DNA of 64,000 bases, taken from Pacificitalea sp040119125. Its GTDB lineage: Bacteria > Pseudomonadota > Alphaproteobacteria > Rhodobacterales > Rhodobacteraceae. Positions 1 to 8,076 of the stretch are shown piece by piece. The notes beneath the pieces were generated by a model. It made no database searches, was not told the DNA's origin, and was given only the letters and a program-made list of their open reading frames with translations. Location of the stretch: positions 62,001-126,000 of the forward strand of contig JBEDTR010000008.1 in assembly GCA_040119125.1 (NCBI GenBank). Direction: 5' to 3'. A program made the translations under genes and the position numbers. How positions within the stretch are numbered: position 1 is the stretch's first letter; each line of letters begins with the position of its first letter.

Positions 1-86
1 GGCTGGGCCTCGTCACCCGCACCCGCCCCGATCCGCAGGGCCCTTGGCTCTGGCAGGCCACAGCCGAAAGGTATCCGACCCCATGA
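1..86 (+). CDS. 3' end of an unidentified gene (partial)
   Basis: A reading frame open from the window edge (first whole codon at base 3) ends with TGA at 84-86. The visible 27 residues end in ...WQATAERYPTP. The stop overlaps the ATG at 83 of the next gene in an ATGA junction, the usual translational coupling seen all over this window, which is the main reason to call it real. Too little is visible to name a family. It could be a chance frame, but the junction makes a true gene more likely than not. Confidence 0.5.
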   Translation, partial: LGLVTRTRPDPQGPWLWQATAERYPTP

Positions 87-661
87 CCACAATCCCCCCG
101 TCTACCGCCACCCCGTCCGCCGGCACGCCGGACATCGCCACCACCGCCGAGGCACATGAGGCCGACGCCATGCCCCGCGCCCATGCGGTGCATGCCGATC
201 CAGACGCCCGCCCCACGGCAGAGCAGCAGGCCATGCCCACCCGCATGGCCGATCCCGCCAAGAAGAAAAGCCCGGCACAATGGGCCTATGAGCGTCTGAT
301 CCTCTACATCAAGAATTTCGAGGAGCAGCTCGACGATAGCCAAGAGATCGCCATGGGCTTTACCGGCGGTCAGATGGGTGTGCTCAAGATCGAGGGCATG
401 GGCTATTTCGACCCCGATATCGTGACCTTCTACGGCTCAGAGCCGGGCGGCGCGCGCACGCAGCTGATTCAGCATGTCTCCCAGCTGAACGTTATGCTGC
501 GCGCCTTGCCAAAGCCGGGCGAGGCCGAGAAACCCCGTCGCATCGGCTTCCGTCTGGCGCGGGAACTTGAGGATGACGACGAGACCGTCGCGCCGGATAC
601 CCCCACGCCAGAGCCCACCGCGGACGCCAGCAAACCGGCGCAGAAGGGCGACACTGCCTGA
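83..661 (+). CDS. DUF6173 family protein
   Basis: This is a 192-residue protein with two parts. The first 65 or so residues are rich in Thr, Pro and Ala and look disordered. From about residue 70 comes a compact conserved block with AYERLILYIKNFEEQLD, AMGFTGG, GMGYFDPDIVTFYG and QLIQHVSQLN, which I recognise as the Rhodobacterales DUF6173 domain. The tail is acidic and proline-rich. There is no signal peptide or membrane segment, so it should be cytoplasmic. I chose the ATG at 83 because it overlaps the stop of the upstream gene; an upstream in-frame ATG at 44 would lie inside that gene. No biochemical function is known to me. Confidence 0.75.
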   Translation: MTTIPPSTATPSAGTPDIATTAEAHEADAMPRAHAVHADPDARPTAEQQAMPTRMADPAKKKSPAQWAYERLILYIKNFEEQLDDSQEIAMGFTGGQMGVLKIEGMGYFDPDIVTFYGSEPGGARTQLIQHVSQLNVMLRALPKPGEAEKPRRIGFRLARELEDDDETVAPDTPTPEPTADASKPAQKGDTA

Positions 662-752
662 CTGCGCCAATCTGGCCCGCTCGGGCAGGCTTCTCAGCGC
701 CGCTGCGATGCGCTAGGGAACAACAGAACACGCTAGACCTACGGAGAGCCAC

Positions 753-887
753 ATGGCCGAACACAAGCAAGGCGAAATGGACATCACCGTCCAGGAAAAA
801 ACCTTCGCCACTTTCATGAAGATGGTATCCTGGGGCGCGGCGATTGCCGTCTTCCTTTTGATCTTCATCTACATCGTCAACGGCTGA
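753..887 (+). CDS. aa3-type cytochrome c oxidase subunit IV
   Basis: A 44-residue protein that begins MAEHKQGEMDITVQEKTF and ends in one hydrophobic helix (about residues 24-43, WGAAIAVFLLIFIYIVNG). This is the layout of the small subunit IV of alphaproteobacterial aa3 cytochrome c oxidases (COX4_pro_2 type): a short charged N-terminus facing the cytoplasm and a single transmembrane span packed against subunits I and III. A GGAG ribosome site lies about 6 bases upstream of the ATG. The gene stands apart from the catalytic cox genes, which is usual for it. Confidence 0.87.
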   Translation: MAEHKQGEMDITVQEKTFATFMKMVSWGAAIAVFLLIFIYIVNG

Positions 888-898
888 GCCGCGGCGCG

Positions 899-1513
899 AT
901 GACACCCCGAGCCATCCTGCGCCTGCTTGCGGCGCTGGTTCTGCCGGTCGCTCTTGCGGCCTGCGGAGCCGTTGATCGCGCCGCTCCGCTCGCGGATGTG
1001 CAGCGCGCTGCGTATCGGCATAATGAGCCGGCTTCCCTGACGCTTTATACCGCGATCTCCAATAATACCGGGGCGGGTGGGCATTCCGGGCTGATGATTA
1101 ACGGCTCCCAGCGGGTCATGTTCGACCCCGCTGGCACATGGTGGAACCGTCAGACACCGGAACGGGGCGACGTGATCTACGGCATGACCGATCCGGCGCT
1201 GGACCTTTACGTCGATTACCACGCCCGCGTGACCTACCACGTCGTGGTGCAGGAGGTGCGCGTCAGCCCGGCGGTCGCCGAACAGGCCCTGCAAATCGTG
1301 CAGAGCTACGGCTCCGTCGGCAAAAGCATGTGTGCGCGCTCAATCTCGGACGTGCTGAGCCGCCTGCCGGGCTTCGAATCGATTGGCAACACATGGTTTC
1401 CGCGCGCTCTGATGGATGATTTTGGCCGCCTGCCCGGCGTGACCGAGGCCAAGGTGTTCGATGACAGCCCCGACAATAACAAGGGTCTGCTCGACCAGCC
1501 TATCGGCGGTTGA
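899..1513 (+). CDS. Conserved lipoprotein of unknown function
   Basis: The 204-residue product starts with a hydrophobic signal segment ending in a lipobox (LAAC, Cys at residue 21), so it should be lipidated and anchored in the envelope. The body has a GHSGLMI segment, FDPAGTWW and RGDVIYGM, followed by a MCARSISDVL segment and a tryptophan near residue 164. The order of a glycine-histidine segment followed by a later cysteine is reminiscent of NlpC/P60- or CHAP-like folds, but I cannot establish this. It starts 11 bp after the oxidase subunit gene and is followed by a bidirectional terminator. Confidence 0.7.
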   Translation: MTPRAILRLLAALVLPVALAACGAVDRAAPLADVQRAAYRHNEPASLTLYTAISNNTGAGGHSGLMINGSQRVMFDPAGTWWNRQTPERGDVIYGMTDPALDLYVDYHARVTYHVVVQEVRVSPAVAEQALQIVQSYGSVGKSMCARSISDVLSRLPGFESIGNTWFPRALMDDFGRLPGVTEAKVFDDSPDNNKGLLDQPIGG

Positions 1514-1537
1514 AGCGCGATCGCATGACGAGATACG

Positions 1538-1567
1538 AAAAAGGCGGCCCTGAAAGGCCGCCTTTTT
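1538..1567. terminator. Bidirectional rho-independent terminator
   Basis: An A5 run, GGCGGCC stem, CTGAAA loop, GGCCGCC stem and T5 run lie between the lipoprotein gene and the convergent azlD. The flanking A and T runs let it work in both directions. Confidence 0.85.
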
Positions 1568-1584
1568 CCTGCGCGGGGTTCGCC

Positions 1585-1935
1585 TTAGCCGAAGACGGCG
1601 CGCAACAGGTATAGCGTGCCCATCCCGCAAATGATCGACAGCAGCATGTTCTTGGTCCACCAGCCGGTCAGCAGGGTCGCCGCCGCCGCGACAAGGCGGA
1701 TCGGGTCGGTCTGACCGCCGGTCTGGGCAGGAAAGAACACCAACGGCGCGACAAGCGCCGGGATCACCGCAACCGCCGTATACCTCAGATGCCGCAGCAC
1801 CCACGCGGGCAGCTGACGGTCACCTACGATGCCGAGGAAGCTGAACCGCACCAGAAACGTGCCGATGCCAAGCGCTACGATCACCGCCCAGACGCGCGGA
1901 CCGTCATAGGCCCCGGAGCCAAAGAAATCGATCAT
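1585..1935 (-). CDS. azlD: AzlD family branched-chain amino acid exporter, small subunit
   Basis: A 116-residue integral membrane protein with four hydrophobic stretches (around residues 15-38, 50-68, 80-92 and 95-115). AzlD proteins pair with AzlC to form a two-component exporter of branched-chain amino acids. Family features seen here are the FLVRFSFLGI segment near the N-terminus and the AVIPALVAPLVF helix. The ATG at 1935 overlaps the azlC stop by 4 bp (ATGA), which fixes the start and shows that azlC and azlD are translated together. The substrate is inferred from the family. Confidence 0.85.
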   Translation of the reverse strand: MIDFFGSGAYDGPRVWAVIVALGIGTFLVRFSFLGIVGDRQLPAWVLRHLRYTAVAVIPALVAPLVFFPAQTGGQTDPIRLVAAAATLLTGWWTKNMLLSIICGMGTLYLLRAVFG

Positions 1936-2663
1936 GCCACGCCCCCTGTCCCGGCGGCGGCGCGACGCTCCGCCTGCCGCTGCAATTCCGCGCCGACGAT
2001 CATGCCTGCCAGCGACGCAACCGCCAGACCGAGGTTCCATGGCAGATCGCGCAGCAGCAGCGCGATGATTGCCGCCGCCAGCGCCGCTACCGCATGTGGC
2101 CCGGTGCGCAGCGCGGGCCCGATCAACGACAAAAAGCAGACCGGCACAGCAAAATCGAGCCCGAACTCCGGTGGAATCGATTGCCCCACAACGGCCCCGA
2201 TCAACGTGCCCAGATACCAGAACGGGGCCATGATCGTGGTGATCCCGACGATGAACATGAACCGCCGCCAAACGCTTTCATCGCCCAATGTCTCGAACCG
2301 CTGCAGGGATAGCGCAAAAACCTGATCGGTGAGGAAGAACGCCGTCACGGCCTTCTGCCATGTGGGCATGTGGCGCAGATGCGGCGCCAGTGACGCCGAA
2401 TACATCAGCATCCGCAGGTTCACGAGCAAAGCCGCGCCGATGACGATCACAAAGGGCGACTGATCCACCATGGTCGACAGCGCCGTCAATTGCGCCGCGC
2501 CCGCGATCACCACGACCGAAAACCCCATCGCATGCGCAAGGTTCAGACCAGCATCGAGAGCCGCCACCCCAAACACGATTCCGAAGGGCGTCACCACCAG
2601 AAGAAACGGTGCACCGGCGCGAAAGCCTTCCCAGAAGGCTGATTTGGTTGTGGTGAATGCCAT
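1932..2663 (-). CDS. azlC: AzlC family ABC-independent branched-chain amino acid exporter subunit
   Basis: The 243-residue protein has the AzlC signature: an N-terminal FWEGFRAGAPFLLVVTPFG segment, then several membrane helices, including GAAQLTALSTMVDQSP and the NLRMLMYSASLAPHL loop typical of this family. The C-terminal region repeats helices rich in Ala and Ile. It is the large subunit of an exporter for branched-chain or related amino acids and sits in the inner membrane with AzlD. The gene is transcribed away from the cytidine deaminase gene across a 146-bp gap that must carry both promoters. Confidence 0.87.
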   Translation of the reverse strand: MAFTTTKSAFWEGFRAGAPFLLVVTPFGIVFGVAALDAGLNLAHAMGFSVVVIAGAAQLTALSTMVDQSPFVIVIGAALLVNLRMLMYSASLAPHLRHMPTWQKAVTAFFLTDQVFALSLQRFETLGDESVWRRFMFIVGITTIMAPFWYLGTLIGAVVGQSIPPEFGLDFAVPVCFLSLIGPALRTGPHAVAALAAAIIALLLRDLPWNLGLAVASLAGMIVGAELQRQAERRAAAGTGGVA

Positions 2664-2809
2664 GGAGCGCCTCTAATCTGAGTGTGCATGCCCGGCTTAG
2701 GCAAAGCGGCCGCGAGATGCAATCGGCGCCGACGTTCACGTCACGGCGGTGTTTCGCGCGGCTCGCATGCCGGAGGACAACAGGCGCGGCAGCTGACAGG
2801 ACATGTTTG

Positions 2810-3259
2810 ATGACGAATGAACCGACCCATCCGCTGACCGTCGATCCGGCCCTGCCTCGGGCCCGGCTGGACGCGGCGCTGGCCGATGCGCGCGCGCTGG
2901 TCGCGCAGCTGGGCCATGAGGGTCGTCACCACGTCGCCGCAACGGTCCTGACCGCCACCGGAAGCTACACCGGTATCAATCTGGAATGCACCCTGCCGCG
3001 CGGCTCGATCTGCGCGGAGGCTGTGGCCATCGGCGCCGCCAGCGCCGCCGAGCCGGGCGCGCCGGTGCTGTTCGCGGTTGCCGTGAACCGCCGGGGTGAG
3101 GTCATTCCGCCTTGTGGGGCCTGCCGCGAATTACTGGCGGATTTCGGGCCCGCCTCCGCCATTGCGGTGGCCGAGGATCGTGACGGCGCGCTGCGGTTGG
3201 CCAGCCTGCGCGCGCTTCTGCCCGAGACCTACAAGGCGCATCTGCGCTTTCCGACGTGA
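2810..3259 (+). CDS. Cytidine deaminase-like zinc hydrolase
   Basis: This 149-residue protein has both halves of the cytidine deaminase active site: CAEAVAIGAA, with the Cys ligand and the proton-shuttling Glu, and PPCGACRELL, with the two further Cys ligands. The spacing matches the small homotetrameric cytidine deaminase or blasticidin-S-deaminase-like branch. It should hydrolyse a pyrimidine nucleoside in the cytoplasm, but the substrate is not proven because relatives act on other aminated rings. The ATG at 2810 is the first in-frame start that gives a normal N-terminus. The gene overlaps mobA by 4 bp (GTGA), so it heads a cda-mobA-GNAT operon. Confidence 0.85.
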   Translation: MTNEPTHPLTVDPALPRARLDAALADARALVAQLGHEGRHHVAATVLTATGSYTGINLECTLPRGSICAEAVAIGAASAAEPGAPVLFAVAVNRRGEVIPPCGACRELLADFGPASAIAVAEDRDGALRLASLRALLPETYKAHLRFPT

Positions 3260-3939
3260 GGCCGACACCAATTCCCTCCCGCGCGCCGCTCGGGGTCATC
3301 ATCGCGGGCGGCCTGTCGCGGCGGATGCGTCGGGATGGCGGCGCCGAGCACCCCATGGACAAGACGCTTCTCGACCTCGGCGGACGCAGCCTGCTGCAGC
3401 ATGTCATCGCCCGGCTTGGCCCGCAGGTCTGCGCCTTGGCGCTGAACTCCAACGGGCCGGACGCGGATTATGCCGGGTTCGGCTTGCCGATTTGCCCCGA
3501 CACATTGCCCGATCATCCCGGCCCGCTGGCAGGAGTTCTGGCCGGGATGGAGCATGCAGCCACCCAAGGCGCATCACATATTGTCACTGCCGCAGGTGAC
3601 ACGCCGTTTCTGCCCTGCGATCTGGTGCCGCGCCTGCGTCTTGCTGCCGAAGAAAGCACCAGCGGAGTCGCCGTCGCGGCGTCCCCGGCGGCGCAAACGG
3701 CGGACACGCTGCGACTTCACCCGACCTTCGCGCTGTGGCCCGTCGCCCTGCGCGACGAGCTGCGCGAAAACCTGCGCGCAGGGCACCGTCGCATGATGCG
3801 GTTTGCGGAGCGTCACGGGGCTGCCACCGCAGGCTTTGCCAGTCCCGATGGCGCACCGGACCCGTTTTTCAACATCAATACGCCCGAGGATTTGCAGCGC
3901 GCACGCAGATGGGTTGCCCGCGCGGCACCAACGCAATGA
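3256..3939 (+). CDS. mobA: Molybdenum cofactor guanylyltransferase MobA
   Basis: MobA transfers GMP from GTP to molybdopterin to make the dinucleotide form of the cofactor. The 227-residue protein has the nucleotide-binding GVIIAGGLSRRM loop, a DKTLLDLGGRSLLQHV segment, PGPLAGVLAGME and TAAGDTPFLPCDLV, and ends with FFNINTPEDLQRA, all diagnostic. The insert RRDGGAEHPM in the nucleotide loop is a few residues longer than in E. coli. It starts on a GTG that overlaps the deaminase stop and ends by overlapping the GNAT start. Bis-MGD enzymes, not the xanthine dehydrogenase in this window, would be the main users of its product. Confidence 0.92.
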   Translation: MRPTPIPSRAPLGVIIAGGLSRRMRRDGGAEHPMDKTLLDLGGRSLLQHVIARLGPQVCALALNSNGPDADYAGFGLPICPDTLPDHPGPLAGVLAGMEHAATQGASHIVTAAGDTPFLPCDLVPRLRLAAEESTSGVAVAASPAAQTADTLRLHPTFALWPVALRDELRENLRAGHRRMMRFAERHGAATAGFASPDGAPDPFFNINTPEDLQRARRWVARAAPTQ

Positions 3940-4523
3940 ACGATCTGCGCATCGCCCGCGGCTTCGCCCCCGACGAAGCACCGGCCATCGCCGCGCTGTT
4001 CTGGCAGGCTTTCGGCCCGAAACTCGGGCGGCTGCTGGGGCCCGAACCTGCGGCCCGCGCCTATCTGGCGACTGTCCTGCAGCCCGAACATGCCTATGTC
4101 GCCCGGCGTGGCGACGGGCCGCCGCTGGGCTTTGCCGGGGTGAAGCGCGGCGCGGCGGGGCTGATGGCAGGGGGGCTGAGGGAGCTGCACGATGCCTACG
4201 GGATGCTGGGCACGGTTTGGCGTGCGCCGTTGCTGGACCTGATGGCCAGCGAAGCCGCGCCGGGGGTGGTCGTTTTGGACGGTATCGGCGTCGCGAATGT
4301 AGCGCGTGGACAAGGCATCGGCACGGCTTTGATCGAGGCCCTTCGCCAAGATGGGCAGGACACTGGAGCGCGAGAATTGCGGCTTGAATTGGTCGAGGAC
4401 AACCTGCGCGCACGGGCGCTTTACGAACGGCTTGGCTTTCGCGCGGCAGGGCGGCACCGGCTGGGTCTGGTCGCGCCGCTGCTGGGCCACCGGCGCACGG
4501 TGGTGATGGTTCTGCCGCTCTAG
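3936..4523 (+). CDS. GNAT family N-acetyltransferase
   Basis: This 195-residue protein has the acetyl-CoA pyrophosphate loop GQGIGTALIEALRQ near residue 125, preceded by the beta strand LDGIGVANVAR and followed by LRLELVEDNLRARALYERLGF, the classic motif A/B layout of GNAT enzymes. The acceptor substrate cannot be told. The ATG at 3936 overlaps the mobA stop (ATGA), so it is the third gene of the operon. Its TAG stop lies within a CTAG that also contains the stop of the convergent L,D-transpeptidase gene. Confidence 0.85.
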   Translation: MNDLRIARGFAPDEAPAIAALFWQAFGPKLGRLLGPEPAARAYLATVLQPEHAYVARRGDGPPLGFAGVKRGAAGLMAGGLRELHDAYGMLGTVWRAPLLDLMASEAAPGVVVLDGIGVANVARGQGIGTALIEALRQDGQDTGARELRLELVEDNLRARALYERLGFRAAGRHRLGLVAPLLGHRRTVVMVLPL

Positions 4524-5023
4524 CGGATTTCGATCAGCGCGCCGGGATGCAGCCGCGCCGCCACGCGCTTCAGGTGATCGGGGCGAAACGCGATGCAGCC
4601 TTCTGTCGGGTGTCGCGGTTTGCGCCAGCGATGCAGGAAGATGGCCGACCCACGGCCCGGCTCCGCATCGGGCCAGTTCCAATCCGTCAGCAAGACAATA
4701 TCGTAAAGCCGGTCCGCCCGGTGCAGACGCTCGTGCCCGTAGCCATGCGGCGCGCGCACCGCGTGATTGTAATCAGGATCGCGCAGGTCATCCGACCACA
4801 AATCCCCCGGCCCGATCGCCTGTGCCCACGGCGCGGGCCGTGCCACCCGGTCGGCACGGTACAGCAACCCCGTGGCTCGGTGAAACCCGCGCGGGCTGGC
4901 GCCGTCGCCTTCGCGCTTATCATCGGTCATGCCGCCGCGGCCAATCGCACAGGGCAGCCATAGCCCGTCGAGCCACGCCCCCCAGCGGGTCGCGATCAGG
5001 GCGGGACTTGCGCCGCCGCTCAC
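4520..5023 (-). CDS. L,D-transpeptidase (YkuD) family protein
   Basis: The 167-residue protein carries the YkuD catalytic signature near its C-terminus: a histidine in IFLHRWRKPRHPTEGCIAF, with the nucleophilic cysteine in EGCIAF and the usual conserved HPTEG lead-in. Such enzymes cross-link or modify peptidoglycan through meso-diaminopimelate residues. A clear signal peptide is missing, which is common for this short ErfK-like subgroup but leaves its location open. The start is a GTG at 5023 that overlaps the ribA stop (GTGA), so it is co-translated with ribA. Its stop is shared with the convergent GNAT gene. Confidence 0.8.
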   Translation of the reverse strand: MSGGASPALIATRWGAWLDGLWLPCAIGRGGMTDDKREGDGASPRGFHRATGLLYRADRVARPAPWAQAIGPGDLWSDDLRDPDYNHAVRAPHGYGHERLHRADRLYDIVLLTDWNWPDAEPGRGSAIFLHRWRKPRHPTEGCIAFRPDHLKRVAARLHPGALIEIR

Positions 5024-6105
5024 AGAAGGTGCCCCGACTTGGCGGCCTTGGTCGCGAGGTAGGCTGCATTCTCGGCGGTGTGACCGGCGCGCAAAGGCAC
5101 ACGTTCGGTTACATCGATCCCGTTATCCTGCATCATTGCGACCTTGGCGGGATTGTTGGTCATCAACCGCACTTGATCAAACCCCAACCCCCGCAGCAGC
5201 GCCGCGCCGATGCGGAAATCGCGCTCGTCATCCTCGAACCCCAGCCGGTGATTGGCCTCGACCGTGTCAAAGCCTTGGTCCTGCAGCGCATAGGCGCGCA
5301 TCTTGTTGGCCAGTCCGATACCGCGCCCTTCTTGGTTGAGATACAAAAGCACACCGGCACCCGCCTCGCCCATCCGCGCCAAGGCGGTGCGCAATTGCGG
5401 GCCGCAATCGCATTTGAGGGAGCCGAGAACGTCGCCCGTGAAGCACGCCGAATGCAGCCGTGCGAGCACTGGCTGCGCTCGGTCGGGGCGACCGATCTCG
5501 ATCGCGTAATGCTCCTCGCCGCCGTCATCGGGGCGAAAGACATGCACACGCCCCTGCCCGGCCAGTTCCATCGGCAGGCGCGCCCCCGCCACATCGGCAA
5601 AAGCGGCCCCTGCTGGGTCGGGGCCATCGGTCGCAAGGTCCAACACCGTCAGATCGGCAGCGCGTGCAGCGTCGCGGCCTCCGGGGAGGGGCATGACCAA
5701 GACAGCCGGCAAAAGCCGCGCCTCCTTGGCCAGCAGCAAGGCGCCGCGATGCAATGCCGCGCAGCCATCGCGCTGGGTGGTGAACGGCCCCTTCAACGGC
5801 GTCGAAAGATCGGCGGAGGGGTCCGCCACGGCGCGCACCCACATCAGATCCGCCCCACCGGGCAGTTCGATCCGGGCCAGATCGCCATCATAGGCGCGCG
5901 CCTTCAGCGTCGCCGCACGCCGGGCCGAAACAGCCATTACCGGAATGCCAGCGCCGCGCAGCTCCGCCAGACGCTGGGCGGTCAGGGTTTCCACCGCGAC
6001 GGCCAGCGCGGCCTCGCCCTCCAATGCAACGGCGACCGGCAAACCAAGCCGCAAATCGGCACGGGCACGGGCACGACGTTCGGCAGGGCTAAGGGCAAAC
6101 AGCAT
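5020..6105 (-). CDS. ribA: GTP cyclohydrolase II with a degenerate DHBP-synthase-like N-terminal domain
   Basis: The C-terminal half (from about residue 150) is a complete GTP cyclohydrolase II, the first step of riboflavin synthesis. It has the zinc ligands in SACFTGDVLGSLKCDCGPQL, the LYLNQEGRGIGLANK loop, and LMTNNPAKV. At 361 residues it is far longer than the roughly 200-residue stand-alone enzyme. The N-terminal 150 residues resemble RibB (LRLGLPVAV, AVETLTAQRLAELR, ALLLAKEARLLPAVLV) but lack the acidic EDREN catalytic cluster. I chose ATG 6105, which has a GGAG 8 bases upstream, over a TTG at 6132. The stop overlaps the transpeptidase start. Confidence 0.88.
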   Translation of the reverse strand: MLFALSPAERRARARADLRLGLPVAVALEGEAALAVAVETLTAQRLAELRGAGIPVMAVSARRAATLKARAYDGDLARIELPGGADLMWVRAVADPSADLSTPLKGPFTTQRDGCAALHRGALLLAKEARLLPAVLVMPLPGGRDAARAADLTVLDLATDGPDPAGAAFADVAGARLPMELAGQGRVHVFRPDDGGEEHYAIEIGRPDRAQPVLARLHSACFTGDVLGSLKCDCGPQLRTALARMGEAGAGVLLYLNQEGRGIGLANKMRAYALQDQGFDTVEANHRLGFEDDERDFRIGAALLRGLGFDQVRLMTNNPAKVAMMQDNGIDVTERVPLRAGHTAENAAYLATKAAKSGHLL

Positions 6106-6332
6106 GGGCGGGCTCCGGATGGATGGAAGCAATGATGGCGGCGTATGGCTGTCGTCGATCTCGTGAATGATCGCCCGACAACGCGCTGACGGGCGCAGAT
6201 GTAGCCATTAACTGACGCAATGTGAAACATTTGCCCACCCAGCGACACGACCGCGTGAGACTGATGCAGCAAATCTTGCCGGGGCACGTATCTGTGAACA
6301 TCTCCATGTCCAAGAGAAACGGAGGCGAGCAC

Positions 6333-7019
6333 ATGGCCAATCTCAAACGAATTCTCCTTGTCGATGACGAGGACGACCTGCGCGAAGCGCTGAGCGAACA
6401 GCTGGTGATGACCGAGGATTTCGACGTATTCGAAGCAGGCTCGGGCGCCGAGGCGATGGAAAAGATCAAGGAAGGTCTCTACGACCTTGTGATCCTTGAT
6501 GTGGGCCTGCCCGATACAGACGGGCGCGAGCTATGCCGCTTGATGCGGAAGCAGCATGTCAAATGTCCCATCCTGATGCTGACGGGTCATGATTCCGACG
6601 CGGACACCATCCTTGGGCTGGACGCGGGCGCGAATGACTATGTTACCAAACCATTCAAATTTCCGGTTCTGCTGGCCCGCATTCGCGCCCAGCTGCGCCA
6701 GCATGAGCAGTCCGAAGACGCGGTCTTCCAGTTGGGGCCCTACAGCTTCCGCCCGGCCATGAAGATGTTGGTGACGGAGGATGACAAGAAGATCCGCCTG
6801 ACCGAGAAGGAAACCAACATCCTCAAGTTCCTCTATCGCGCGACGGAGGGTGTCGTGGCCCGCGACGTCTTGCTGCATGAGGTCTGGGGCTACAATGCGG
6901 GCGTCACCACGCACACGCTGGAAACCCACATCTATCGTCTGCGCCAGAAGATCGAGCCCGATCCCTCGAACGCGCGGTTGCTCGTCACGGAAAGCGGCGG
7001 TTACCGACTGGTCGCCTGA
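6333..7019 (+). CDS. cenR: CenR-type two-component response regulator
   Basis: The 228-residue protein has an N-terminal receiver domain (acidic pocket VDDEDD, phospho-acceptor Asp in LVILDVGLPDTDG, then LTGHD and the TKPF lysine) and a C-terminal OmpR-type winged helix (RLTEKETNILKFLYRA, HEVWGY, VTTHTLETHIYRLRQKIE, SGGYRLVA). The whole length closely matches Caulobacter CenR, an essential regulator of cell-envelope integrity in that species and also important in Rhodobacter. The ATG at 6333 has a GGAGG 7 bases upstream. No histidine kinase (CenK) lies next to it. It is divergent from ribA across a 227-bp gap. Confidence 0.88.
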   Translation: MANLKRILLVDDEDDLREALSEQLVMTEDFDVFEAGSGAEAMEKIKEGLYDLVILDVGLPDTDGRELCRLMRKQHVKCPILMLTGHDSDADTILGLDAGANDYVTKPFKFPVLLARIRAQLRQHEQSEDAVFQLGPYSFRPAMKMLVTEDDKKIRLTEKETNILKFLYRATEGVVARDVLLHEVWGYNAGVTTHTLETHIYRLRQKIEPDPSNARLLVTESGGYRLVA

Positions 7020-7093
7020 TCCTAACCCGTCGGGGGTGTGGTCCAGATCCGGCCATGCCTCCGACGTAAGTATTTAGAGCCAGTCGAAGCGGA

Positions 7094-7939
7094 TCACGCG
7101 GGCGGTGGCGTTGCCACCCGCTGATCAATCAGCAGCACCTCGCCAAAGCGCGCGGTGAGCAGGATAACCACCGGCGCGGTGGGACGGCCGGTGACATCCG
7201 CCAGCGACAGAGCATCCTGCACATCAATCCCGGGCGCGGCGGCCTGCGGCTCCGCCGTCAGAACCCGATTGGCGGCGGCGCGGATCTGATCCACCGGCGC
7301 GCCTTGCTCGGTGGCCTGCGTCGCGGCGTCCAGCGCTCGGTTCAGCACCAATGCCGCCTGCCGTTGATCGGCGCTCAGCCGCACATTGCGGGAGCTAAGC
7401 GCCAGCCCATCCGCATCGCGCACCGTCGGCAGGCCCACGACCTCCACCCCGGTATCAAGATCGGCGGCCATGCGACGGATCACCAACAGCTGCTGGTAAT
7501 CCTTCTCCCCGAAAAATGCGATGTCGGGGCGCGTGATGTTGAACAGCTTGCACACCACTGTTGCCACGCCTTGGAAATGGCCGGGCCGCAGGGCGCCCAT
7601 CAGGCGATCCGACAGGCTGGGCACATTCACCACAGTCTCGGCGCCAGCGGGATACATGGCCTCCACCCCCGGCAGAAACAGCGCATCCACGCCCGCCTCC
7701 CGCAAAAGGGCCATGTCACGCTCATGGTCGCGAGGATACGCGGCAAGGTCGGCAGCCTCCCCGAATTGTCGTGGATTTACAAAAATCGAGGCAATCACAT
7801 GATCGCATCGCTCCCGCGCGGCAGCGACCAGCGCCAAGTGACCGTCATGCAGATACCCCATCGTCGGCACCAGCCCGACGCATCCACCCATGTTTGCGCG
7901 GGCCGCGCGCAGCGTCGCGATATCCTTGAAAACGTCCAT
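7094..7939 (-). CDS. panC: Pantothenate synthetase
   Basis: PanC ligates pantoate and beta-alanine with ATP to give pantothenate, the coenzyme A precursor. The 281-residue protein shows the nucleotidyltransferase motifs LVPTMGYLHDGHLALV (HIGH-like), SIFVNPRQFG, FGEKDYQQLLVIRRM, and ALSSRNVRLS (KMSKS-like). The ATG at 7939 has a GGAGGA ribosome site 7 bases upstream. Unlike many relatives, panB is not adjacent: upstream lies a divergent flavoenzyme gene and downstream the convergent cenR. Confidence 0.93.
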   Translation of the reverse strand: MDVFKDIATLRAARANMGGCVGLVPTMGYLHDGHLALVAAARERCDHVIASIFVNPRQFGEAADLAAYPRDHERDMALLREAGVDALFLPGVEAMYPAGAETVVNVPSLSDRLMGALRPGHFQGVATVVCKLFNITRPDIAFFGEKDYQQLLVIRRMAADLDTGVEVVGLPTVRDADGLALSSRNVRLSADQRQAALVLNRALDAATQATEQGAPVDQIRAAANRVLTAEPQAAAPGIDVQDALSLADVTGRPTAPVVILLTARFGEVLLIDQRVATPPPA

Positions 7940-8076
7940 ATCGCGCTCCTCCCCGGTGGCCGATGGGCTGCGACATACCGTCTGCGCCGCGCTGCGGCAA
8001 TGGTTCGGCGGCATTGGCTCTTGCCCCAAAATCATGCGCTGCCAGAATGCTCGGACATAGCGGGCGGAGACCGAAG

